40,427 nt of DNA from NCBI GenBank assembly GCA_016928815.1, contig JAFGJZ010000189.1:1-40427 (forward strand). The letters are read 5' to 3'. Positions within the stretch are counted from its first letter, which is position 1, and every line of letters begins with the position of its first letter. The notes below the pieces were generated by a model. That model searched no databases. It was not told the origin of the DNA and was given only the letters and a program-made list of their open reading frames with translations. Shown here piece by piece: positions 28,588 through 37,587 of the stretch. The DNA is from Spirochaetota bacterium. GTDB taxonomy: Bacteria; Spirochaetota; UBA4802; JAFGJZ01. A program made the translations under genes and the position numbers.

Positions 28588-30477
28588 TCAATAGAGATGT
28601 TTAAGAACGCTTCTCAGGTTTTCAACAGTATACGGTTTGGACAGAAATGCACTGAAACCGTATTTCGCATAATCCGTTAAAACTGTATCATTCGTATAGC
28701 CTGAAGAAATAATAATTTTAATTTCCTCATCAAGTTTTTTCAGCTCAGAAACAGAGTCAAGAATGTAATTTTCTCCCGGCAGAGTGTAATCAAGAATAAT
28801 CGCATATATCCTTTCATTCTGAAGGATAAGTTCCCTGTATTTTGAATAAAGCTGGTCAAATTTTTCAAAAACCACAGGATTGAATCCAAGAGCATTGAGT
28901 ATTTTGGATGCAGTCGATCTGACATTTTCCTCATCATCAAGAAAAAGTATGTAACCGTTAGCATTTAAAAATTTCTGATTACCGGCAGACGGTTCAAATT
29001 TACTTCCTGATTTTGGAATAATAAAAAAGAAATCGGAACCTTCCTTTTCAACAGATTTCACACCGATATATCCGGAATGCGCTTTTATGATTGAAAGACA
29101 GGACGCAAGTCCCATTCCGCTTCCGCCGATTTTTGTAGAAAAATAGGGATCAAAAATTTTATTGACAATGTCAGGCTTAATTCCGCAGCCGTGATCTTTT
29201 ATTGAAACATAAATGTAATCACCTTCATTCAGCATATATTCATTTGATTTATCCAGATTAATGTTTTCAGCTTTCAATTCAATGTTGCCGCCGTCCGGCA
29301 TCGTCTGCATGGCATTCAGAAAAAGATTCTGAATAACCTGGCTGATCTGTCCTTCATCAATTTCCACCGGGTAAAGATCATCCGATATAGCAGCAACACA
29401 TTTCAGATTACTGCCGCTTAAAACAAATCCTGAAACATCGCGCAGAAGATCCTTGATGTCGGTAGTTTTTCTCACCGCAGTACTTCCCTTGGAAAAAGTA
29501 AAAAGCTGCTGAGTAAGACGCTGAGCCCTGATTGCGGATTTTTCGATATCCTCCATCATGGAGCGGTTTTCAGAGTTATTTATGTCACCGTTATGACTGA
29601 TTTTCAAAAGAGAAATATTCCCTATTATTGATGTCAGAAGGTTATTAAAATCATGTGCAATACCCCCTGCAAGTATTGAAAGCGATTCAAGTTTCTGTGA
29701 TTTAATTTTTTCTTTTTCCTCTTTTTTCTTCCCTGTAATATCAGTAAAAATTATTACATACCTCTGAACAGTCCCGTCCATCGCCAGTATCGGGGAAATA
29801 TTCATTGAAATAAGATGAAACTTTCCGCCCACGGAAATTTTTATATCAGTATTGCGGAAATTCTCATCCTGCATGCACTTATTAAAAAAATCCTTTATCA
29901 GAGTATTGTCATCCTCTGTGTACATTTCAAAAAATTCAGGAAAAATGCTTTCACTCAGCTGCTCGCCGGTTAATGAGAAAAACCTGAGTGCTGCTTCATT
30001 ATACATGGAAATCTTTCCGTCAATTTCAACGCAGAGAACTACCGACAGCATGGAATTAAAAACAGTCTGCACAAGAATGCTGTTTTCATGATATTTAGTT
30101 TCATAATAATGACGTGATAGCGCCATTTCAATGGTAAAAACCACCGTCACATATTCATATGGTTTAAGAATATATCCGTACGGGTGGGTATTTTTAGTCC
30201 TTCTCAGTGTTTCCGCATCGCTGAAAGACGTAACATAGATTACCGGTATGTTATATCTGTCCATGATGATTTCGGCGAGTTCAATTCCGTCACTATCTCC
30301 GTCAATATTAACATCCATAAGCACAACATCCGGATGCGTATCAATGATCATTTTGATTACTTCTCCGCTCTCCCCGCAGATACCGGCAATTTCATAACCC
30401 TGAGCTTCGAGTTCACCTTTGACATCAAGAGCAACTATTTTATCATCTTCAACGATAAAAATACGATTCTTTTTCAT
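28588..30477 (-). CDS. hybrid sensor histidine kinase: REC-PAS-HisKA-HATPase-REC
   Basis: MKKNRIFIVEDDKIVALDV receiver, ILAGGIAHDFNNLLTSIIGN H-box, GSGMGLASCLSIIKAH, second receiver. Start taken at internal Met. Confidence 0.88.
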   Translation of the reverse strand: MKKNRIFIVEDDKIVALDVKGELEAQGYEIAGICGESGEVIKMIIDTHPDVVLMDVNIDGDSDGIELAEIIMDRYNIPVIYVTSFSDAETLRRTKNTHPYGYILKPYEYVTVVFTIEMALSRHYYETKYHENSILVQTVFNSMLSVVLCVEIDGKISMYNEAALRFFSLTGEQLSESIFPEFFEMYTEDDNTLIKDFFNKCMQDENFRNTDIKISVGGKFHLISMNISPILAMDGTVQRYVIIFTDITGKKKEEKEKIKSQKLESLSILAGGIAHDFNNLLTSIIGNISLLKISHNGDINNSENRSMMEDIEKSAIRAQRLTQQLFTFSKGSTAVRKTTDIKDLLRDVSGFVLSGSNLKCVAAISDDLYPVEIDEGQISQVIQNLFLNAMQTMPDGGNIELKAENINLDKSNEYMLNEGDYIYVSIKDHGCGIKPDIVNKIFDPYFSTKIGGSGMGLASCLSIIKAHSGYIGVKSVEKEGSDFFFIIPKSGSKFEPSAGNQKFLNANGYILFLDDEENVRSTASKILNALGFNPVVFEKFDQLYSKYRELILQNERIYAIILDYTLPGENYILDSVSELKKLDEEIKIIISSGYTNDTVLTDYAKYGFSAFLSKPYTVENLRSVLKHLY

Positions 30478-30527
30478 CCGAAAACCCTGACCACTTTTTC
30501 TATATTTTATCCTAATCCGGTGAATAG

Positions 30528-31364
30528 TCAAGAATAATTGGCTGCTTTGAACTCCTTAATTATGTCAACTATTCCTTTTTCGGCAACAGGAGGCTTATTG
30601 TCAATAGACACGAATGAGCCGACTACCTCTCCCTCCCGGTCCTTTATTGGACTGTATGAAAAACTTTTGGCGACAATACTGTCAGCGGATTTGGAACTGA
30701 TATAATAAATTTCATCATCACCCCGTTCACCCCTAAGACCCCGTGATGACACCCATTGATCTGTTTGTAGAAATTTTCCTTTTGAATTAAATATGTCAAT
30801 ACTGACAGTATAATCGGCAATATTCTTCAGACATTCCTTTTTGGATACCTTGCGCATAATTCTGGCAAATTTGTCATTACAGTAAATAACATCACCTTTC
30901 ATATTGGAAATAAATATTGCCTCATTCACCTGATCAAGTGAATAATTAAGAATAGCATTAACTTCCTGGGCTTTAGTCTTTTCATTAAAAAGTCTCAATG
31001 CCATTTTAATTGACGTGTCATAAACGATGTAGCTTGAAGATTTTACTATATACCCGTAGCTTGTAATTTTTTCTGTCATTGATATAACCTCACGCTCATT
31101 GTGAGACGAGACAAAAACGACGGGGATTTCCCTTTCCGCAAAAACAAGTTCTGCAGTCTGTATTCCGTTTAATCCGGTACCGAGATCAATATCCATAAGA
31201 ATGACATCTATGGATGAATTTTCCTTAACAGTCGCAACAGCCTTCTCTCCGCTGCCTGCAACTATTACATCATATTTCAATTTCTCAAGATTCTCCTTGG
31301 TCACCATGCCGATTATGGCGTCATCCTCAACCAGCAAGATTGTCTTTTGAAGATAATTTTCCAT
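30528..31364 (-). CDS. response regulator receiver plus PAS domain protein
   Basis: TILLVEDDAIIGMVTKENLEKLKYDV, VILMDIDLGTGLNGIQTAE, PAS-like ILNYSLDQVNEAIFISNMKGDVIYCNDKF. Confidence 0.83.
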   Translation of the reverse strand: MENYLQKTILLVEDDAIIGMVTKENLEKLKYDVIVAGSGEKAVATVKENSSIDVILMDIDLGTGLNGIQTAELVFAEREIPVVFVSSHNEREVISMTEKITSYGYIVKSSSYIVYDTSIKMALRLFNEKTKAQEVNAILNYSLDQVNEAIFISNMKGDVIYCNDKFARIMRKVSKKECLKNIADYTVSIDIFNSKGKFLQTDQWVSSRGLRGERGDDEIYYISSKSADSIVAKSFSYSPIKDREGEVVGSFVSIDNKPPVAEKGIVDIIKEFKAANYS

Positions 31365-31587
31365 CTCACCTCTCTGATTTCATAAATCCCGATTAATTAA
31401 AGATTATTATTTAAACATCTCCCCATGGAATATGCAATAAAATTTTTTAACCCGGCTCACGGCTGAATACTGACAACCGGAAATTTAAATCATTTGAAAT
31501 ATTTTATTCCTGTTAAAATACCGTCATTCCCGGTTAATGTACGGCTTTTGCTTAAATGAAATTAAATTCAGAATTTAGTAAAATTAT

Positions 31588-31616
31588 TTGACTTTTATAC
31601 AATATAGCACTATACT
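31588..31616 (+). promoter_or_regulatory. sigma70-like promoter of padR
   Basis: TTGACT, 17-bp spacer, TATACT at 31611-31616; ATG at 31636. Confidence 0.65.
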
Positions 31617-31620
31617 GTAT
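31597..31620. promoter_or_regulatory. candidate PadR operator 1 (ATACAATATAGCACTATACTGTAT)
   Basis: Near-perfect 24-bp palindrome overlapping the spacer and -10. Confidence 0.65.
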
Positions 31621-31635
31621 AAAAGGATATAAATA

Positions 31636-32163
31636 ATGTCAAATATTGATTTAGTAATTCTGGGAATTTTACTCAAAAAAGACATGAATGCTCATGAAAT
31701 CACAATTTTTGTTGAAAAGAATTCGGTTGATAAATTTCTGAAAATCAGCACACCGGCAATTTACAAAGCGAGCAAGAGATTATATAAATCAGGAAAATTA
31801 AACGGAAGAATAATCAGAGACGGGGAACTGCCTGAAAAAACGGTTTACTCAATTAATGAAGAAGGTTTGAAATATTTTTATGAATTAATGGATCATTTTT
31901 CCCGGAATATTAATCCTTTTTTCTTTGAATTTAACTCATTTATCTGGAATCTGGATAATTTAAAAAAAAGTGATGCAAACAAAATGCTGCTTAATTTAAA
32001 AAAAAGCATCCTTTATTTAAAAGAAGGTATTTCCCTTCATGAGAAAGAAATATCTGAACATATGCCTTTCACGGCAAAAATGATACTTAAGCAGTATGTT
32101 ATGATAATAAATGTTTTATCCGAGTGGATTGAGCTTGTGATTGCCGGTTATCAGAAAAAATAA
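31636..32163 (+). CDS. PadR-family transcriptional regulator
   Basis: LVILGILLKKDMNAHEI... STPAIYKASKRLYKSGKLNGRI...PEKTVYSINEEGLKYF. Confidence 0.8.
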   Translation: MSNIDLVILGILLKKDMNAHEITIFVEKNSVDKFLKISTPAIYKASKRLYKSGKLNGRIIRDGELPEKTVYSINEEGLKYFYELMDHFSRNINPFFFEFNSFIWNLDNLKKSDANKMLLNLKKSILYLKEGISLHEKEISEHMPFTAKMILKQYVMIINVLSEWIELVIAGYQKK

Positions 32164-32184
32164 TTATATTTTTCCGGTTTTACT

Positions 32185-32208
32185 ATACAGTATAGCACTA
32201 TATTATAC
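32185..32208. promoter_or_regulatory. candidate PadR operator 2 (ATACAGTATAGCACTATATTATAC)
   Basis: Same palindrome class as operator 1, 17 bp before the ATG at 32225. Confidence 0.6.
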
Positions 32209-32224
32209 ACCCAAGGAGTTAACT

Positions 32225-32868
32225 ATGAACCAAACAGTAAATGAAGTTAAAAGTATTTACTCAGGTTTTGTTGCAAAACACTATGACAGGTCAATGTCGC
32301 ATTTTTTTGCCAGATTGAAAAAGAAAGCATTTAGCGCGTCTTCTTTAAAAAAAGGCGACCGGGTTCTGGTGTTCTGCTGCGGAACAGGCCTCGATTTCCC
32401 TCATCTTTTAAAGAAAATAGGTAATGAAGGATCGATAGTCGGGGTGGATTTTTCTGAATTCATGTTAAAACAGGCTCAGAAAAAAATTGAAAAGAAAAAA
32501 TGGACCAACATACAATTAATCAATGCCGATGTCACCAATTTCAACGATGCATCAATGGGGAAATTTGATGCAGGGGTGTGCACATTAGGAATGTCCATTA
32601 TTCCTGATTTTTACAAAGCATCATAAACTTACTTTCTCATGTTAAAAAAAACGGTGAAATAATAATTGGAGATATGCAGCTGGCGGAAGGTAAATTAAGA
32701 TTCTTTAATCCATTAACCGTTTTTTTAGCAAAACGGTACGGAGGTACATACGAAGGTCATAAAAACAGCATAAAATTATATTCAATAATGAAAAAAGAAC
32801 TGGAGCAGGTCAGAAAGAGCGACTATTTTCTTAATGCCTATTTTTATTGTATCGGCAGGAAAAAGTAA
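32225..32868 (+). pseudogene. class I SAM-dependent methyltransferase interrupted by one frameshift near 32620
   Basis: Frame 1 ends ...SIIPDFYKAS*; shifted frame continues IINLLSHVKKNGEIIIGDMQLAEGKLRFFNPLTVFLAKRYGG... Confidence 0.7.
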
Positions 32869-32872
32869 AATT

Positions 32873-32922
32873 TTCAGCATTAACAATACAGTATAGTACT
32901 TTACTGTATTGTTAATGCTGAA
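32873..32922. promoter_or_regulatory. 21-bp perfect inverted repeat containing candidate PadR operator 3 (32886-32909)
   Basis: TTCAGCATTAACAATACAGTA - TAGTACTT - TACTGTATTGTTAATGCTGAA. Confidence 0.7.
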
Positions 32923-33029
32923 GTAAAAGTCGCCTATTCTAACTTTAAAACACGAGTCTGAGACTGAAAAAAGACAATATTTCATAAGATTCATTAATTC
33001 AATAATTTCTGAATAACCAGGATATTAAA

Positions 33030-33539
33030 ATGTGTAAACTAATCAGATCCGTAATCATATGCATGATTGTAATAATATTTCCGGTCATTACGACAGGAAC
33101 AAAAATGGAGCTTATTAATTTTGAACTTGAGGATCAATTCGGAAAAATCCACAGTACTCATGAATACCGGAATGCGCCTTTTATCATTCTGGGGTGTGAC
33201 CGAAAAGGCAGTGACTATGTCGAGGAATGGGGATTAAAAATTAAAAGAATTTTAAAGGATCTTCACGGACATAACAATATAAAGATTCTGGGTGTTGCAG
33301 ACTTAAGCGGAATACCTCATTTCATCTTTCCGGCAATTAAGAAAGAGCTGCCTCATAACGTCATTATTCTAATAGATGACAGGGGACTTTTTTCAAAATC
33401 ATATAAATTTGAAAAAAACTCAATAAATATACTAATATTTGATTCAAACGGCAGTATTATAAAAAAATATAATTTCAAAAAGTCAACCATTGAAAGCGGG
33501 GAAAAAGTAGCTGAATCACTATCTCTAATAACCGGGTAA
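33030..33539 (+). CDS. exported thioredoxin-fold-like protein (YtfJ-like?)
   Basis: Signal peptide; FELEDQFGKIHSTHEYRNAPFIILGCDRKGSDYVEEW pattern; no CxxC. Confidence 0.5.
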   Translation: MCKLIRSVIICMIVIIFPVITTGTKMELINFELEDQFGKIHSTHEYRNAPFIILGCDRKGSDYVEEWGLKIKRILKDLHGHNNIKILGVADLSGIPHFIFPAIKKELPHNVIILIDDRGLFSKSYKFEKNSINILIFDSNGSIIKKYNFKKSTIESGEKVAESLSLITG

Positions 33540-33702
33540 TACATTAAAGCCCGGAAATTAATCATTTAGAGGAAGACATACATACCAAATGGCATATTTA
33601 AAAAAACTGTTTATCATATATAGTAATCGGTTTTATGAATTATAACTAATCAACAAGAGTACCATGGAACATAACAAAAATTATATTAAAGGAGAGCTTG
33701 AA

Positions 33703-35538
33703 ATGAAAACATTTCCATTAAAAATTAAAATTTTCAGCCTCATATTATGCAGCACTGTTCTTGTTTTTGCATGCGACTCGACCTCAAAAGAAAAAGCATC
33801 TTCCGCAAATGATACAACCTCAATTCCGGAACCGATAAAGCCCGGCTGGCTCCATACAAGCGGAAATAAAATCTATACCAGTGACGGAAATATCTGGCAT
33901 GGCCGAGGCGTCAATATCCATGATACAAGGTCAAACTGGGAAGCCTCATATCAGCCCCCGGATGTCGAACTCGTAAAGGCCCAGATTGATGAAGCTGTTA
34001 ATGTCTGGCATGCCGACTTTTTAAGACTTTGCCTTGAAACGGATCCGTCAACAGGTCCTTATCAGTACAAAGGAATTCTTGATGACCCTGAATATCTGGA
34101 AGACATCATTGAAATAGTTGATTACATCGGAACAAAACCTAATGTTTATGTCATGCTTTCTTTGTGGATAGAACCGACAACAGACGCACGCGGCTGGCCT
34201 ACGAATGCCACAACACCTGTATGGAATAAACTTGCTGAAAAAATGAAAAATAAACCGCATGTAATTTATGGAATCATCAATGAACCGAATGGAGATGATG
34301 CAGCACAGGATCCCCAGCTATGGGACATTTACAATACAATAGTCGCATCCATCAGGGCGGTTGAAGACACGAACGGAACACCTCATCATCTGATAGCTGT
34401 TCAGGGAACTCGCAACTACAGCAGAATACTTGAATATTACATCAGCCATCCCATCACCGCAGGCGGCGGAGCAAATATAATCTATGAAACTCATGCATAT
34501 GTTCCTACCGCTGATTTCGATAAAATCGTTGTACAGCCTGCGGCTGTACTGCCGGTAATCATCGGCGAATACGGCCCGTCTTACATGTCTATTGCTGACT
34601 GCGGAAATCTTTTTGAGCTTGCGCAGGAACTGAAGATACCTCTTGCTGCATGGAGCTTTCACAGTACGTCCCGTCCGACCCTGCTGGAATACTACGGAAA
34701 ACCGTATTCGGTTTCACCCGACGGTCCGCTGACGCCTACTCCCATATGGGGAAATTTCATCAAGAAAGCCCTGTCATCTGATTACGGAGCACCCCTTATT
34801 CAGAATGTGATTATGAATCCTCCAGGTTTTATAAATACCTCATCCTTGAATTTTACGATTTCAGCATCGGTAAAAGATAATGAAGGCAGTGTATCATCCG
34901 TATTTGCGGATCTTTCCGCCATAGGCGGAGGCAGTAATGTTATAATGACAAAAACATCCGGCACTACCTATTCTGCAGCAGTAAATCTTCCGGCAGGCCT
35001 GACAGAAGGCGACAAACTTATTTTCATCAAGGCTGCGGATAACGAGGGTAACGTAAAATACCGCGGGAATAAAATTGAAATCATTAAACCGGCAACATCC
35101 GATCTGCTGATCTACAGCAGCGGAACATTTATAAATTCATATACATGGGGATCCGTAACTGAAGATACGTCCACTTATTACGAAGGCGGACAGAGTCTCA
35201 GGAAAAATTTCAACTTCACTGGATATTGGGCTGACTTCGGAATATGTATTTCGTCATCAGGATTAAACGTAATGGGATATGGAGCACTGAAATTCAGATA
35301 CAAACTGACCAGTTCAAATCCGGGTGCTGTCTTTAGACTTGAAATTTCAGACTTATCGGGAAATAAGACCGAATATATTTCCATTGGAACTTCCAATACC
35401 AGTTTCACTGAAGTGCAGATTCCTCTTAGCAGCCTGCAAATAAATATAAATGAAATTTCGACATTCATGTTCATAATAAACGGAGTGCAGTCATCTTCAG
35501 GAAGTCTTTGGATTGATGACATCAGGTTTATTCCTTAA
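33703..35538 (+). CDS. glycoside hydrolase family 5-like lipoprotein with C-terminal carbohydrate-binding-like domain
   Basis: Lipobox LVFACDS; VIYGIINEPNG acid/base, VIIGEYGPS nucleophile; AAAGGAGAG upstream of ATG 33703 (ORF extends to 33664). Confidence 0.82.
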   Translation: MKTFPLKIKIFSLILCSTVLVFACDSTSKEKASSANDTTSIPEPIKPGWLHTSGNKIYTSDGNIWHGRGVNIHDTRSNWEASYQPPDVELVKAQIDEAVNVWHADFLRLCLETDPSTGPYQYKGILDDPEYLEDIIEIVDYIGTKPNVYVMLSLWIEPTTDARGWPTNATTPVWNKLAEKMKNKPHVIYGIINEPNGDDAAQDPQLWDIYNTIVASIRAVEDTNGTPHHLIAVQGTRNYSRILEYYISHPITAGGGANIIYETHAYVPTADFDKIVVQPAAVLPVIIGEYGPSYMSIADCGNLFELAQELKIPLAAWSFHSTSRPTLLEYYGKPYSVSPDGPLTPTPIWGNFIKKALSSDYGAPLIQNVIMNPPGFINTSSLNFTISASVKDNEGSVSSVFADLSAIGGGSNVIMTKTSGTTYSAAVNLPAGLTEGDKLIFIKAADNEGNVKYRGNKIEIIKPATSDLLIYSSGTFINSYTWGSVTEDTSTYYEGGQSLRKNFNFTGYWADFGICISSSGLNVMGYGALKFRYKLTSSNPGAVFRLEISDLSGNKTEYISIGTSNTSFTEVQIPLSSLQININEISTFMFIINGVQSSSGSLWIDDIRFIP

Positions 35539-35575
35539 TCGGATATTTATGGAAATACCCGGATAAACTGCAGTA

Positions 35576-35616
35576 TATAATATAAAAACCGCCTTTCCGG
35601 CGGTTTTTATATTATA
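35576..35616. terminator. bidirectional intrinsic terminator
   Basis: Perfect 18-bp stem TATAATATAAAAACCGCC - TTTCC - GGCGGTTTTTATATTATA after the GH5 gene. Confidence 0.9.
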
Positions 35617-35740
35617 CCGGGAACATTTTTCTACCAGTGAATTTTTAAGGAACTTACAACACCATTATACACTTCTATAAGTTTTTCATTTATCAATAAA
35701 GAGTAATCCTTTAAAGTCTCTTCAGAAGAATTAATAATAA

Positions 35741-36478
35741 TTACAGCTGCACATTAACATTCAGAACGGCATTTCTCGAAGCAAACCATCTTTTCAGAAA
35801 TTCTTTTCTTGGAAGAATTCTGGCACCGATATCCTTTTTGTACTGCATGTGGGGATGCCCCATATTCCAGAAATCAAAATTATTTTTTTCAAGATAACGG
35901 GCAAGCATTATAAGCTGTAGCTTTCCTGCATTGTTATACTCTCTTTCCCTGAGAAAAAATCCTGTCAGACTTGTGTATGTTTTCCCGATCACATAACCTA
36001 TTTCACCGGCAATAAGTTTGCTTCCATCATAAAGTTCAACCGACTGCGGTACAAAACCGTATTTCCAGTCTGATCTGCTGAACAGTTCGTTCAGCAGTCT
36101 GCGGTATTCTATCTGCAGCCAGTTATCCGGTGCATGATGTTTTTCAATTCCATCAAGTACAGCCTCATAATCCGAATTTAATTTAAGTTGATAATTCATG
36201 CTAAGAGAGGATCTCAGGCGTTTTGACACATGCAGATCTTTCCAGTCAAGAACGGCATAGTCTGTCTGCATTTCAGGAAGAAGATGATGATCTTTAGAAA
36301 TTGAAATTAATCCTGCGTAAGCACACTCAATGTAGAATTCAACCGACCAGTCATCAGTCCAGAAAAGATCATATTGCATATTCTCATAAATAAGTTCCTT
36401 CAGCATGGAATCATCCTCAACGATATCCCTGTGAAGATACGGAACAGTTTTTATTTTTACCTTTTCGTTAATTTCCAA
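35741..36478 (-). CDS. divergent leucyl/phenylalanyl-tRNA-protein transferase (Aat)-like protein
   Basis: SVELYDGSKLIAGEIGYVIGKTYTSLTGFF...AGKLQLIMLARYLEKNNFDFWNMGHPHMQYKKDIGARILPRKEFLKRW resembles the Aat core. Confidence 0.6.
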   Translation of the reverse strand: MEINEKVKIKTVPYLHRDIVEDDSMLKELIYENMQYDLFWTDDWSVEFYIECAYAGLISISKDHHLLPEMQTDYAVLDWKDLHVSKRLRSSLSMNYQLKLNSDYEAVLDGIEKHHAPDNWLQIEYRRLLNELFSRSDWKYGFVPQSVELYDGSKLIAGEIGYVIGKTYTSLTGFFLREREYNNAGKLQLIMLARYLEKNNFDFWNMGHPHMQYKKDIGARILPRKEFLKRWFASRNAVLNVNVQL

Positions 36479-36593
36479 TACTCCCCGGATTATTCTGAAA
36501 ATTCAGTACTTGATTACAATGAAAAGAAACTGATGTCAATTATTTATTAAGATAATTAAATCTTAAATTTTTCTTTTTGCGGCTAAGAACAGT

Positions 36594-36856
36594 TTACTTT
36601 ACTCTAGCGCATTCAGAACATACGGATTTATGCATATTAATAGTACCGCCGTAAACAGAGCACTCCCATTTTATTTTTTCATTTTTAATAAATTTTCTGA
36701 TTCCGTATTTTCGGATATATTCGAGATTTTCAATCTGACTCATGTGATATTTATTACGATAGCGTTTATCAGGATTCTTCAGATTTCTGCAAGGGTATTC
36801 AATGCACTCCTGGCAGTATTTGATCCGGCCGTTTTTAACATAAATTATAAGTAATC
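36594..36856 (-). pseudogene. N-terminally truncated DUF3795-like Cys-rich protein
   Basis: Minus-strand translation VKNGRIKYCQECIEYPCRNLKNPDKRYRNKYHMSQIENLEYIRKYGIRKFIKNEKIKWECSVYGGTINMHKSVCSECARVK*, no start codon before an upstream in-frame TGA. Confidence 0.65.
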
Positions 36857-36868
36857 ATAACTCCAGTA

Positions 36869-36965
36869 CTAAATACTGATTGCAATACCGCCTCTTTTAT
36901 GGACTTTTTCAACATATCTATGTGCTTCAACTTTTTCTTTAATCTTTAAGAGTGAGAATAATTCA
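36869..36965 (-). pseudogene. C-terminal remnant of a zinc-type alcohol dehydrogenase/quinone oxidoreductase family gene
   Basis: Minus-strand translation ...KEKVEAHRYVEKVHKRGGIAISI* resembles the EAHRYVExGHKxGNVxIxI C-terminus of that family. Confidence 0.55.
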
Positions 36966-36989
36966 GCGGTGTTCCGGGAAGTTGAATGA

Positions 36990-37565
36990 TCAGATGAAAA
37001 TATATTTAATAACTGCAACCATCTCTCTCAGAATGGAAAACAGATCACGTACCTCGTAGAAATGCGGACTTGAGTGATAAACTGTTTTAATTCCAAGTTT
37101 CCTGAAAATCACGACTGATCTTAAAATATGGAAATACTGGGAGACAATAATTACGGAATGATATCCGTTTTCACGGAGATATTTTTCAGTAAACTTTGCA
37201 GTCATGAGTGTATTGACGCCATTGCTGTCTGTAATAATATTTTTACCGTCAACACCTTTGGAAATCAAATACAGGCGCATGACTTCAGCCTCATCAAAAC
37301 CTTCTTTCCCAATTCCGCCGCTTACAATTATTGTGCTGAAATAATTCAGGTTATATAATTCCAGACATTCATCCAGCCGTGCCTGAAGACGCTTTGAAAC
37401 AGTTCCGTCTTCATTGACTTTATTGCCCAATACAACGCAGACATCCGCCTTTGTAATATCATCTAAATGCCCGAATAGAACAATAAACAGAACATAGAAG
37501 CCTGTCAGAACCGCCATAACAAATGCAGTCCGTTTTACATATTTATATAACCGAAACAGTTTCAT
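36990..37565 (-). CDS. YdcF/SanA/ElyC-like DUF218 membrane protein
   Basis: VCVVLGNKVNEDGTVSKRLQARLDECLELYN, IIVSGGIG, GVNTLMTAKFTEKYL, VSQYFHILR. Confidence 0.85.
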   Translation of the reverse strand: MKLFRLYKYVKRTAFVMAVLTGFYVLFIVLFGHLDDITKADVCVVLGNKVNEDGTVSKRLQARLDECLELYNLNYFSTIIVSGGIGKEGFDEAEVMRLYLISKGVDGKNIITDSNGVNTLMTAKFTEKYLRENGYHSVIIVSQYFHILRSVVIFRKLGIKTVYHSSPHFYEVRDLFSILREMVAVIKYIFI

Positions 37566-37587
37566 GCCGCTTTTCGTCCTTTAATGT

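Noticed and set aside
32141-32224. N-terminal extension of the methyltransferase ORF (MPVIRKNNYIF...)
   Set aside because: Overlaps padR and the operator; AAGGAG plus ATG at 32225 is the better start.
36630-36854. Plus-strand 74-aa ORF MHINSTAVNRALPF...
   Set aside because: Antisense to a recognisable DUF3795-like coding remnant; likely not a gene.
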